Source of the DNA: Taudactylus pleione
Lineage: Eukaryota; Chordata; Amphibia; Anura; Myobatrachidae
Direction: 5' to 3'
Assembly: GCA_031769625.1 (NCBI GenBank)
Contig: JAUIMM010000686.1
Location: forward strand, 744,001 to 808,000
DNA: 64,000 nucleotides
Positions 45,407 to 56,380 of the stretch are shown one piece after another. A program made the translations under genes and the position numbers. The notes beneath the pieces were generated by a model. The model saw only the letters and a program-made list of their open reading frames with translations, was not told the origin of the DNA and did not search any database. Position 1 is the stretch's first letter. Every line of letters begins with the position of its first letter.

Positions 45407-46378
45407 TTAATTTAATTGGCTTCTTGGATTTTTCCCTTTTTGAAACCAGTCGTCCTCCTCGTCTTCCTCTAAATCTAAACTTCTTCTTCTCTTTGGAGTC
45501 TCTGTTTGTAAGGGGAGGTATCTGTTGTATAGTGGTACCCTCATCATCTGTCTGTGATTTAGGTCTCTCCCTCTGTTCGACTGAAAAAACTGTTGTCTCC
45601 CTCTCATATTTAAATGAGTTTTGGGTCTAACAACTTCCTGTGATCTAAGTGACGTGGGATTAGGTGAATACCCTTTGTTATCCTCAATATAATTAGTAGG
45701 GTTATCATGTTTTTTATATACATTGACATCCATCTGTCTCCTATTAGATAATGATCTCTTTCTCTGTTGAAAACCCCTATCTATTGGGACATTACTCTGT
45801 GTTTTATTGTATGTTCTAATCCTGTTATTTTGATAATCTTTCTGATCTCTAATATATTTCAGGTTCTTCTTGTCAATAATTTCTCTTTCAAATTTCTCTA
45901 CTCTTTGATTCACCAATAAATCTATCTCTTTAAATATAGAATGATCTTTATACCCTTCTAGTTGGACTCTTTCTTTCTCAATCTCTATAACAGTTTCTTT
46001 AATTTTAAAATCTCTATATTCAATAAGAAGTTTCATCAGAGACATAGAACACTGGTCTAGTATGTTATCCGATTTTTCACCAAATTGCACATCATCCTGA
46101 AATGAGGATCGTTTAAAAACTCTAAGACCCCTTGGGACAATATTGTTTAAAATGTATTTTTGTAACATACACATATCCAGCCAGTGTCGAGTCTCTGTCT
46201 TTAATAAATCTTCCAATTTAAAAAAAGATCTAATCAAATCCTCATTCTCATCAATTTTGGTCTCACACATCGCATCATTAAAATATTTTTGCCTTCTGTT
46301 TAACCTCTCATTGCAACAATTGAGAGACATCTTATATATAACCAGCAAGAGATAAAACAACCAAAAAAATGTATTCAA
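45407..46378 (-). pseudogene. Upstream ORF of the Penelope element (about 320 aa)
   Basis: A long open frame, probably starting at the second Met (46330, SLNCCNERLNRR). It is Lys/Glu/Arg-rich with predicted coiled-coil-like stretches (about residues 130-190) and a basic, Asn/Arg-rich second half (QRKRSLSNRR, MRGRQQFFQSNRGRD). A WLDMCMLQKYIL-NNIVPRGLR block resembles proteins found upstream of RT in amphibian Penelope elements. A nucleic-acid-binding role is inferred from charge only. It runs into the RT N-terminal segment with a frame change near 45420. Confidence 0.7.
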
Positions 46379-46481
46379 TATAGATCCTATACGTTTGAAT
46401 CTACTTTAAAAGGTTATTAATTAAGATCACCAATAAGAAAATGCAGCATCTCTTGGCAGAAAAAAGAGAACAACAGTTGAA

Positions 46482-47620
46482 AAATCAGAGGAGCGCTTAT
46501 TCCACTTGGTGATCTAATTGTTTACACAGCAGCTGACATATAGAGGAGACTGCCAAATTCCTCTCAACAATTGGAAATATACAAAAAGAATATGTCTGCG
46601 CTATTGTTCACAAATACAATAATAAAAATTAATCATAAAATATCAATTTATTGCACATGTATCTAGAACTGCAGTTCCTGTAAGCATATCAATTAAACAA
46701 CTTTGTTACATAGGATACCCAGACAGTATCTGTATAATTAACCATATAACAACTGTAAAATATTGGCACAAGAATATTACTAGCTGTAAAACACATTAAA
46801 CAAACAAATGTTGCATTAATGTCCCACCATGTGGTGGAAGACACAATTTGAGGAAAAGACAAACAGCAATTGTCTAAAATAGAGTGGTGTTCACAATGTC
46901 CCCAGGGTTAAATGAATGGGATTCCCAAATGAACTCCTATTGAATGGAAACAAGTAGCAAAGTTTTGGATATTCCAATGTCATTGACATCCACGGTGTCC
47001 GTTGAATTGAGGGACACAATGTAGTACATGTGGATGTAAATGATAATAAAACAAGCCGCTCACCAACAGCTCATGCAGCCCGAGGGGGTCCGTCTGCACC
47101 GGCAGGTCACTGGCCCCCGGTGGTGCAGACACGCTGAATGCTGCACTGTGGGGTGCGTGCTGACACAGTGACAGCTAGCCGTAGGCGTGATCGTCCCGGT
47201 GGATCCGTCTGCTCCGGCAGGCTCCTGACTCCCGCTATTGAATAGCAATAGGTGATGGCTGCTAACAGCTGATAGCAGCTGAAAAGTAATTGCTGATGCA
47301 GTTTCCAAATGCGAACAGGAACAGAGGCAGTTCTATCTTATTCCCTTGACGCGTTTCTCCCCTCTCACAGGGGTTTTATCAAAAGGCTGAAGAAACCATT
47401 GTGTCCATGGTTTCCTTTTTAAATTGTTCATAGCCAATCACAACTTCAATAAATCACCATTATTCATTTAAAGGCTAATTGCATGCCATTAACTCATTAT
47501 TCGAAGTTTATAATACATCTAAACATTTCTCAATATTAAACACTTGCAGTTTTTAAAAGTACAACTACATGGAAAACCACAACCATAAAAATTAAATACT
47601 TAAAAAATATAAAATATATA
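46482..47620 (-). repeat. 5' pseudo-LTR of the Penelope element
   Basis: Direct copy of 40857-42265 lacking two segments. Differences are scattered single bases, for example CTGCACC against CTGCTCC and GACGCGTTTC against GACGCATTTC, indicating moderate age. Confidence 0.9.
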
Positions 47621-47787
47621 CATTCCCCAGGGATGGGCCCCTTACGGAACTCTAATAACTACAAAAGGGCGGCCTTTACAAGCAAATACAACATCAATAA
47701 TATCTGCCAGGTTATACACACACAGAAACACACACACACTTCTTCTTAGAGCCACATGTTTTTCTGATCAGATAACCAATATAACAA
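47621..47787. repeat. Direct repeat flanking the Penelope element, right copy (167 bp)
   Basis: Same sequence as 40690-40852 with four extra bases in the CA run. Confidence 0.85.
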
Positions 47788-48759
47788 AACCAGAATATTC
47801 CCAATCTCCATAAAAAAAAGTGCCCATGGCAATGGCCACAGACAGCCATTCTCCCCTCACATGGTCAGCCTGTGGTCCCAATACTATTTGCAGCTCTGCC
47901 AGCAGCCAGGGTCTCCGTCCTACTCTCCCAGCACCCATTACAAGTGTAAGTAGTCGCACAACACTAGCAGAATGAATGGAAGACTCACTTCGGTGCCCCA
48001 GCCTCCCTCCAACTGCTGGTTGCACGCTGGCAGCATCTTGCTGGCTAGTGTTCCCCTATCCCCAAGCCACTCTCATGGTAAATGTTACTGAGCGCCAGCA
48101 TCTTGCTCTTGTAGTCAAAGGCCACTACCTCCCCTTGCAGCCGCTTCTCCTGAGTCCTGGCGGGTAAGGAATGAGACCAAGTACCAGACTAAGGTTCACA
48201 AGGGCCTGGAGCTGAAATTTATAAAAGGCCTATTTTGTGTGTCACTGCGAGGGTGTGAGGGGAGGGTGATATAAGGGCATGACCAGTGCTATGGAAGTGT
48301 GGTCTGTACAAGGAGTGTGGTGAGTGGAAAGCACTGTGAAGAGCATGACTAGCACCTATATCAACAGTTGAATGTCAGAATATATCAATAAACAAAGGGA
48401 AGCACTCCTTGTTGACGTGACCCTAGTATGACAAAAAAGTATCCATAAGTCTGTATATACTGTATTTGTATCACCCCATATCTTGATTTTGTTGTACTAA
48501 ACCTCCTCCCTATATGTTTTGTATTGTGCTACCCCTCATTTGTGTATTCTCTACTTTCCCTTTCACCCCCTTCATCTGTATGTTCTGCATTGTGCTTTCA
48601 TCCCTCTCCCATCTGTATGTCTGACATTGTGCTGTCTGTGACCCCATATGTATGTCCTGCGTTGTACTGTCTGTCTTCAGTCGGTATTCATTATTCATGT
48701 AGGAGATCACATGCTCCAATGTCATGGTCATATGTCAGAGATTCAACCAGTCTCATGCC
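47788..48759. other. Unassigned
   Basis: Nothing recognised; CT-rich towards the right. Confidence 0.35.
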
Positions 48760-49190
48760 ATGTGTCCCATTCAGCCTCCTGCATCCTGTGACTCTACAGC
48801 CTCTAGACCCGTCTCTCCAGCCTCCTGCCCCATCTTTCCAGCCTCTTGCTCCACTTCAGCATCCTGCCCCCTATGTCTTTCCAGCCTCGTGTCTCTCCAG
48901 CCTCCTTTGTCTCTCCAGTCTCCAGCTCTCTCTTTCCAGCCTCCTGCACCCTGTATATCTCCAGTCTCCTGTCCCGTCTGTCTCTCCAACCTCCTGCCAC
49001 TTGTCTCTCATGCCTCATGCCCCTTGTCTCTGCAGCCTCCTGTCTCCTGTGTCTCTACATCCTAATGTCCCCTGCATCTCTCCAGCCTCCTGTCACCTAC
49101 ATCTCTCCAGCCTCCTGTTCTCTGTGTCTCTCCAGCTTCCTGTCTTCTGTCTCTCCACTGCCTTCTAACCCCTGTCACTCCAGCCTCCAA
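48760..49190. repeat. Pyrimidine-rich minisatellite
   Basis: About 20 imperfect units of TCTCTCCAGCCTCCTGTCxC, 18-24 bp. Ser/Pro/Leu-rich ORFs are artefacts. Confidence 0.85.
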
Positions 49191-49199
49191 ATTCCATCT

Positions 49200-50060
49200 T
49201 TATGACAGCCAAGGATCCATCCCATGTGTGTAGGGAAATACTGTGCTGCTGTTGCTTAGGTGCTCAGTCCTCAGCCATTGTCTGCGCACTGCTGCTGTGT
49301 TGTGGGAAGTGGATATATCCCCTTCAGTTTTTGTACCGCCAACATCAACTACTGTCCAATGTCAGCCTACCATCCACGTGGATATAGAGGGGAGGGTGGC
49401 GAGTAAAGCGAGCCCGTGAGGGGACAACTTGCTTTTTGTGGTTGACTGTATGGGCAGGGAACTGCCATTCTGCCCTGACAGCACGTCACTTCCAGGTACA
49501 AAAACTGAAGGGGAAATATACCTTTCCGGTTGTGTGGCCATGCAGCATGATTCTCTTGGTCATGGTGATGCTGCACACAGCAGTGTGCATAGGCTTGCCA
49601 TAATATCCCTTTAATCTGAGACACAAATGAACGACACAGGTTCTGTGGCTGGCTTAATTCCAGCCTGGATTTCATTGACGGCAGTGTCATGATGTCAGCA
49701 CCTGACGCCCCCACTGCCTGGATGTAGTATGTCCCGGCCCGGTGGCCAGCAAGAATGGGACGGGGACAGAGTATTAATTAATACTTACCCCAAAATTGGA
49801 TCCAGGCCGCACGCTTTGCTGCGGAGGAGGGGATCAGTCCCTGGAGCTGCCGCCAGCCGCTAACTCGATTGCTGGGAGGCAGGCTGATGATTCTTCCTGC
49901 ATGTGAAACGTCAGCCTGCCTTCCAGCCATCCAGTCAGTGACCAGCGGCTAGGTGTGCCAACGGCCCCACAGTAGAAAAATTGTACTGACCCGGGGGACA
50001 GATGGCACCCTGCCCCATAAACCAGCCCGCCCCTGATTATGCCTATGCCTAGGGCCATCT
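49200..50060. other. Mostly unassigned, with one inverted pair
   Basis: CCCCTTCAGTTTTTGTACC near 49319 pairs with GGTACAAAAACTGAAGGGG near 49495, suggesting a MITE core. The rest is unrecognised. Confidence 0.45.
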
Positions 50061-51640
50061 CTGTGTCAGTGCTGGTGGTGCAGTGGGTGCTGGCAGTGTA
50101 ATGTCAGTGCTGGTGGTGTAGTGTGTGCTGTCAGTGTAATGTCAGTGCTGGTGGTGCAGTGTGTGCTGGCAGTGTAATGTCAGTGCTGGTGGTGCAGTGT
50201 GTGCTGTCAGTGTAATGTCAGTGCTGGTGATGCAGTGGATGCTGTCAGTGTAATATCTGTGCTGGTGATGCAGTGGGTCCTGTCAGTGTAATGTCAGTGC
50301 TGGTGGTGTAGTGTGTGCTGGCAGTGTAATGTCAGTGCCGGTGATGCAGTGGGTGCTGTCAGTGTAATATCTGTGCTGGTGATGCAGTTGGTGCGGTTAG
50401 TGTAATGTCAGTACTGGTGGTGTAGTGTGTGCTGGCAGGGTAATGTCAATGCTGGTGATGCAGTGTGTGCTGGCAGTGTAATGTCAGTACTGGTGGTGTA
50501 GTGGGTGCTGGCAGTGTAATGTCAATGCTGGTGATGCAGTGTGTGCTGGCAGTGTAATGTCAGTGCTGGTGGTGCAGTGGGTATTGTCAGTGTAATGTAA
50601 GTGTTGGTGGTACAGTGTTTGCTGGCAGTGTAATGTCAGTGCTGGTGGTGTAGTGGGTTCTGGCAGTGTAATGTCAGTGCTGGTGATGCAGTGGGTGCTG
50701 TCACTGTAATGTCAGTGCTGGTGATGCAGTGGGTGCTGTCAGTGTAATGTCAGTGCTGGTGGTGCAGTGGGTGCTGTCAGTGTAATGTCAGTGCTGGTGG
50801 TGCAGTGGGTGCTGTCAGTGTAATGTCAGTGCTGGTGATGCAGTGGGTGCTGTCAGTGTAATGTCAGTGCTGGTGATGCAGTGGGTGCTGTCAGTGTAAT
50901 ATCAGTGCTGGTGATGCAGAGGGTGCTGTCAGTGTAATGTCAGTGCTGGTGATGCAGTGGGTATTGGCAGTGTAATGTTAGTGCCGGAGGTGCAGTGTGT
51001 GCTGTCAGTGTAATGTAAAATACTAGTGATGCAGTAGGTGCTAGCAGTGTAATGTCAGTGCCGGTGGTGCAGTGTAATGTCAGTACTGGTAATGCAGTGG
51101 GGGCTGGCAGTGAAATATCAGTGCCGGGGGTGCAGTGTGTGCTGGCAGTGTAATGTCAGTGCTGGTGGTGCACTGTGTGCTGGCAGTGTAATTTCAGTGA
51201 AGGTGATGCAGTAGGTGCTGGCAGTGTAATGTCAGTGCTGGTGGTGCAGTGAGTGTTGATAGTGTAATGTCAGTGCTGGTGGTGCAGTGTGTGCTGGCAG
51301 TGTAATGCCAATGCTGGTGATGCAGTGTGTGCTGTCAGTGTAATGTCAATGCTGGTGGTGCAGTGTGTGCTGGCAATGTAATGTCAGTGCTGGTGGTGCA
51401 GCGTGTGCTGGCAGTGTAATGCCAATGCTGGTGATGCAGTAGGTGCTGGCAGTGTAATGTCAGTGCCGGTGGTGCAGTGTAATGTCAGTGCTGGTGATGC
51501 AGTGGGTGCTGGCAGTGTAATGTCAGTGCTGGTGGTGCAGTGGGTGTTGATAGTGTAATGTCAGTGCCGGTGGTGCAGTGTGTGCTGGCAGTGTAATGTC
51601 AGTGCTGGTGATGCAGTGGGTGCTGATAGTGTAATGTTAG
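50061..51640. repeat. 38-bp minisatellite, about 41 copies
   Basis: Unit GTCAGTGCTGGTGGTGCAGT plus GGGTGCTGGCAGTGTAAT. Variants alternate GGTGGTGCAG/GGTGATGCAG and GCTGGCAG/GCTGTCAG, giving visible higher-order runs. Confidence 0.95.
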
Positions 51641-52860
51641 TACTAGTCATTAGTAGTGCCGCCAGTAGTCATGCCCCATGTAGTTATGTCCCTTTTGGTA
51701 GTGTCCCCAATAGTAATGTCCCTTGTATACAATAAATGCCCCAGTAGTAATACCCCTGTAGTTGTGCCCCCAATAGTAATGCCCCCCCAGTAGTAATGCC
51801 CCCAGTAGTCATGCCAGTGGCGTAACTTCATCCCAGGTGCCCGGAGGCAAGATAAATGTTGGTGCCCCCCAAAATTAAAATGTACCACCCCCCCAGCACC
51901 TATGCCAGCCCCAGCCACTGCCCCCCTATGCAGTTCTCCCAGTAGTGGTCCCCCTGTGCAGTGCCCTCTGTAGAGGTACCCCTATGCAGTGCCGCCTATG
52001 TAGTGCCCCCAGTAATGGTCCCCCTATGCAGTTCCTCCAGTAGTGGTTCCCCTTTGCAGTACCCCAGTAGTAAGGGCCCCTGTAGTGCTCCCAGTAGTAA
52101 GCACCCTGTAGTGCCCCCAATAGTAAGCCCCCAGTAGTAAATTCCCTGTAGTGCTCCCAGTAGTAAGCCCCCAGTAATGCCCCCTGTAGTAAGCCCCCGT
52201 AATGCCCCCTGTAGTAAGCCCCCTATAGAAAGCCCCCAGTAATGCCCCCTGTAGTAAGCCCCCTGTAGAAAGCTCCCAGTAATGCCCCCTGTAGTAAGCC
52301 CCCATATTGCCCCCTGTAATGCCCCCTGTAGTAAGCCCCCTGTTGTAAGCCCCCATAATGCCCCCTGTAATGCCCCCTGTAGTAAGCCCCCAGTAATGTC
52401 CCCTGTAGTGAGCCACCAATAATGCCCCCTGTAGTGAGCCCCCCACCGCGAGCACACACACACTTACAAAAAAAAAAAACAATACTTACCTGAAACCCCG
52501 CTGCAGTGCTACTGCGTTCCGTCCCCGGCGCCCGCTCCTCGGAACTATGGGAGTGACGTAGTGACGCCGCTGGACGTCAGCGGCGCTCCATCTCCATAGC
52601 AGTGCCCGGAACGGCCAGGGGGACAATGGAGCCAGGTGCCCCCTTAAGGACTGGAGCCCGTCGGCAAATGACTCCATTGTCTCCGGGAGTTCTGCCACAG
52701 AGTCATGCCCCCTGTGTGTGCCCAATAGTAATGCCCTAGTAGTAATGCCCCCTGTACAAACGCCCTCAGTTGCAATACCCCTGTAGTTGTGCCCCCAGTA
52801 ATAATACCCCCAGTAGTCATGCCCCCTGTGGTATTGGCCCCAGTAGTTAAAAACTACTTG
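51641..52860. repeat. GTAGTAATGCCCC array split by a hAT element
   Basis: Units of CAGTAGTAATGCCCCC lie at 51641-51806 and resume at 52701-52850. The inserted hAT brings a second related array. Confidence 0.8.
51815..52700. mobile_element. Non-autonomous hAT (886 bp, TSD AGTCATGC)
   Basis: Ends CAGTGGCGTAAC and GTTCTGCCACAG, flanked by a perfect 8-bp duplication AGTCATGC (51807-51814, 52701-52708). The core (about 51920-52440) is an array of GTAGTAAGCCCCCAGTAATG units related to the host array, followed by a GC-rich unique part. Confidence 0.9.
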
Positions 52861-52884
52861 GCCCATCTAGTGTGCCCTAACAAA

Positions 52885-53076
52885 TGTACACGCACACATT
52901 AGGGTTCATTTTTTTGTTTGGAGCCAATTAACCTACCAGTATATGTTTGGTGTGTAGGAGGAAAACTATGCAAGTACAGAAAGAATATACAAACTGCCCA
53001 CAGGGCTGTGGTGGAAAACATACCCATGACCTCAGAGCAGTGAGGCAGTAATGCATTGCTAACCATTACACCATGT
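52885..53076 (-). repeat. tRNA-derived SINE
   Basis: On the minus strand the 5' end reads CATGGTGTAATGGTTAGCAA, an A-box-like tRNA head, followed by CTGAGGTCATGGGT (B-box region decayed), then TTTCCTCCTACACACC and ATACTGGTAGGTTAATTGGC, the body of a SINE common in vertebrates. Confidence 0.65.
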
Positions 53077-53217
53077 TTGTAATTTCTGTAGTGTTTAAAG
53101 CTTTGAATATAAGGAGGAATATTGACAAATAATGTAAGGGGCATGAATCAGGAACAAAAATATAGTGTGTTTGATTGTTTGTGGGAAGGGGGCCCCAAAC
53201 TGGTATCTTGCCTAGGG

Positions 53218-54556
53218 CAAATATATAAACCCCCTTGCGCTGGTAATATAGATGGAAGTTGGTACAAAGAAAATTATAAATACAAAATTATAAACATATT
53301 AACTATCACATATATAATATACTATAATATAATTCACTGACCGGTCAGAAATTAAACCTAAAACATCACAAATTTTTTTTCCTTTTACTATGAAATAAAA
53401 ATATTCTAGAAAAATTATATATAATTGAAAAAGATTTTAACTTTGGTCCCACTTTGATTAGTATAGTTGAAGGAGGTAGATCTTAAATTGTATACTGATT
53501 TAAATCTATCAGCAGCGGATATTTAATGTGACCACACAGCTCGTAATGATTATAAATATTCGGATGTCCTTTTAATTAGTGAATATTCAAATGTCCTTAT
53601 ATAGGAAGTCATACAGTCTAATAGACTGTAGCCGCAATCATTTTAAATGCAGATGTCTGTTGTAATAACTCCGATTTGTTCGTAACATGGAATACATACA
53701 AGTTTTATAAGGACTCCACTTTAGGAGATCCAAATACCCCCTCTAAGCTGATCGAGGGAAGAGGGGAAAGGAGGAAGGCTAGACCTCACCATCAGGAGAT
53801 TTTCCAACTTTGTATATCTCAGTTAATTGTGGCCCTGATTCAGACCCACTCGCGAGCGGCTGTCCGCTCGCAAGTGGGTCGATGTTCTGCACTGAGCATG
53901 CGCACGATGGAGGGAGCTCCGTCGTGCGCATGCGCCAGACGTGACGAGCGAAGGAAAGGCCTTCGCTCGTTGTGTCTGATCAAAGGGGGCGTGCTGTCGA
54001 TGTTGATTGACAGCACGCCCCCTTTGGTGGGCGTGCCGGGGGCGTGCCTCCCTGACAGGGGCGTTCCCACGGGAACGCCTCCCGTCAGAAGCCGGCCCAC
54101 TGACATCACTAGTGATGTCAGTGGGAGTGATTTTGGCTCTGATAGAGCCAAAATCACTCCGGAGCTTGCGGTTGAAAACCTCAACCGCAGGCTCCAGCTC
54201 GCAGTTTCGATGGTCGCGATGGTCACGACCATCGCGGCCATCAAAATGCACGCTCGTATAGGCTGTGGGTGGTGACCCACAGCTATACGAGCGTCCAGGA
54301 GGATGCTCCATTTTTATGGAGGGCGGCCCTCATTCAGAGCGTGCGCTCTGCTCAGAGCGTACGGCTCTGAATGAGGGCCAGTGTCCTTTAGTTGACAAAG
54401 GTCTCAGCCTCGACCTCACAGGTGGTTCCCGTCCAGCAATACAATAAACGTCCATCTCCTCGAAGCTCCAGACAGTATCAGCAGGTAAGTTGGTGTCACA
54501 AAAATATCCAGGGCTCCAAAAACTGACGTGTTTCGCTCTGCTGATAGGGAGCTTTT
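53218..54556. mobile_element. Probable solo Penelope pseudo-LTR (TSD TCTTGCCTAGGG)
   Basis: Flanked by a 12-bp direct repeat TCTTGCCTAGGG (53206-53217, 54557-54568). The right part (CTGACGTGTTTCGCTCTGCT, then AGGGAGCTTTTTC) resembles the pLTR segment at 47345-47390. It lies inside a hAT relic and itself contains a MITE. Family is inferred. Confidence 0.5.
53831..54379. mobile_element. Serial-hairpin MITE, copy 8 (549 bp)
   Basis: Same 549-bp layout as 19034-19582 and 42777-43325, with ends GGCCCTGATTCAGACC and CTGAATGAGGGCC. Flanks TGT and AGT differ, so the duplication has decayed or an end base changed. The 199-aa ORF spanning it is not a gene. Confidence 0.92.
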
Positions 54557-54594
54557 TCTTGCCTAGGGTCCCATGGGGTCTAAATCCAGCTCTG
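54557..54594 (-). mobile_element. Terminus of the hAT relic
   Basis: Read on the minus strand: ACAGAGCTGGATTTAGACCC, then CATGGGACCCTAGGCAAGA, matching the left end of 38593-39554. The continuation (CAGTTTGGGGCCCCC) lies at 53188-53205 beyond the solo pLTR. Confidence 0.7.
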
Positions 54595-55305
54595 TTTGGG
54601 GGTATACCTACATTTTTTTATATATCCATATATTTTATTGAGACAAAGGAGAGTTTACAATCAAGAGGAATTATAAGAAACAAAGCATCACGTAGGGTAT
54701 GAAAATGGGTTAAGCATAATATTACAGTTACAGATGATATAACCACAAAGAATTCAAAGTACCAGTTGTGACACAGTCAGATTAGGGGTTTCCTCTCCTG
54801 GGTAGAAGGACTCCTTTCTTACACACACACCCACAGCAGCAGGGAAGCAGCACACCAGTCTGGATGCAAGTACAAGCTGGTCGGCGCCAGTCTTTATTGT
54901 ACAATGTCAGAAATAACATAAAGAAAACATAAACATAAATCCTAGCCCTGTCGGGGCACTAACTTCACAGGTAGTTCCCTCACTACCAGAACCTGGCAGG
55001 GTCTAATGCCCTCACCAGCAACAAAAGCATAGCACAACACTTACAGTTAGGTTTTTCCAGTGTCTCTGAGCAAACTCCCTGTCTGCTCTCCCAGGTGAGA
55101 CAATCAGCCCTCAATACACTAGGCTCATATTGGCCACCCTCAGGTGGGAACCCAATCAAGCCTGTTACCATGCTGCGAGAACCAAAACCTGGAGTGGCCG
55201 TGGGTGGAGCCCTCCCTCTCCTCTCACCCACAAACCCCAGGTCCCAAACCGGCTTTTCAAAAAGCCGAGACTCAAGCCTGCTACACTGCAGACTTTCTCC
55301 TGGGG
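54595..55305. other. Unassigned
   Basis: No exon or repeat recognised. A CAG/CTGG-rich stretch near 54840-55060 has no clear motif. Confidence 0.35.
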
Positions 55306-55313
55306 ATTTTAAA

Positions 55314-55568
55314 CTAGGGATGTGCAGGCTCGGATAGGTTCGAGTTTGCACGTGGAGTTCAGATTTTTCCCTCCAAAAAACGGAACTCAGAAAGAGGCAA
55401 AACGTCATCTTGCATGGACGAACATCATCATTCCTGGACAAAAGTCCAGGAATGATGATGTTCGTCCGTGCAAGATGACGTTTTGCCTCTTTCTGAGTTC
55501 CGTCTTTTTGGAGGGAAAAATCCGAACTCCACGTGCAAACTCGAACCTATCCGAGCCTGCACATCCCT
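55314..55568. mobile_element. Almost perfect palindromic MITE (255 bp, TSD ATTTTAAA)
   Basis: Arms of about 125 bp (AGGGATGTGCAGGCTCGGAT and complement) meet at TGGACAAAAGTCCA. ATTTTAAA is duplicated on both sides (55306-55313, 55569-55576), fitting hAT-type mobilisation. Only about three arm mismatches are visible. Confidence 0.93.
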
Positions 55569-55576
55569 ATTTTAAA

Positions 55577-56250
55577 CACATAGGACAGGAATCTGGGATA
55601 AATGTCCCTGCCACAGACCACTTTACCAGTGATCCTATCACACAGTATACAATAGTAAGAATGAGTTAGACTGTCTCTTGTGTTTGTTTGTTTTTACTTT
55701 GTCATTATAGCATCGAACAATAGGAAAGTCCGTGGTATAGTGCAGGTTCCTCTTAAGTACGTCTAACATGAAAGGTCATTAACCTACTGTATGTCTTAAT
55801 TTTGTAATTTTCTTAACAAACATAACATATACAAAGAGTATTTTTAATAAAGAGAGGAATAAACATAAAGAGTTATTTAAGATAAGAAAACTTTGTAAGA
55901 GAAAAAGAAAAGAACGGAGGACAGAAAAGAGGAGAGATCAAGGGAGGTGGGGTATTGGAGAAAGTAGCCAGAAAAGTGTGTGGGGGATGTAGGGCAGCGG
56001 AGCAAGGGGATGCGGTGAGCCAAGGACAAGGGAGCATCCATGATAAAAGATAATATGAAACAAGGATTCATTTATGTTAGATATTATGATTGGAATGGAT
56101 GGTTATCAGATGCTAAATGGGGACACGTAAGCTCTATAAAATATTTTATATATAATGTCTCTATATGTATTAGCTGATAAAGCATTTAGTGAGTATATTT
56201 GGATATTGGAATTATGGAAATTGTGGAAATTGTTCCTGCCATACCATAAT
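55577..56250. other. Unassigned AT-rich spacer
   Basis: Nothing recognised. Confidence 0.4.
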
Positions 56251-56251
56251 A

Positions 56252-56380
56252 CCAGAGCCGTAACTAGACTTGTTTGTGCCCTGTGTCAGAGAGAGCATTG
56301 GCAGCCCCCCCATTTTTAAATAGGGACATAAAATAGTGCACCTGAACAAGGGCCATGGCTTCATGGAGAATTTTAAGACT
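56252..56380. mobile_element. hAT MITE, CAGAGCCGTAACTAG family, truncated copy 3
   Basis: CAGAGCCGTAACTAGACTTG through GGGCCATGGCTTCATGGAGA matches the left halves of 25942-26226 and 27819-28096, then the sequence changes. Confidence 0.8.

Larger units (their letters stand above)
40853..47620 (-). mobile_element. Penelope-like retroelement, Neptune-type, nearly full length
   Basis: Reading on the minus strand the order is pLTR (47620-46482), upstream ORF (46378-45407), reverse transcriptase region (45362-43329), inserted MITE (43325-42777), GIY-YIG endonuclease (42773-42441), second pLTR (42265-40857). RT plus GIY-YIG defines endonuclease-bearing Penelope-like elements, and the Cys pairs before GIY-YIG point to the Neptune group. 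Multiple frameshifts, stops and a substituted catalytic residue make it inactive. Confidence 0.92.

Noticed and set aside
48524..49205. 214-codon Ser/Pro/Leu-rich ORF
   Set aside because: Lies in the pyrimidine-rich minisatellite; three frames and the opposite strand are all open because units lack stops.
50061..51640. Regular repeat that could be taken for a CRISPR array
   Set aside because: Units are head-to-tail without spacers, in a vertebrate genome with no cas genes; same for the arrays at 27715, 30496 and 32017.
53676..54311. ORFs of 199, 162 and 146 codons overlapping on both strands, also repeated at 19077-19514 and 42820-43257
   Set aside because: They follow the hairpin chain of the 549-bp MITE; the same frames appear in all three copies and on both strands because the DNA is palindromic. 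No protein motif.
54983..55441. 152-codon ORF on the minus strand
   Set aside because: Begins in one arm of the palindrome 55314-55568 and has no family motif.
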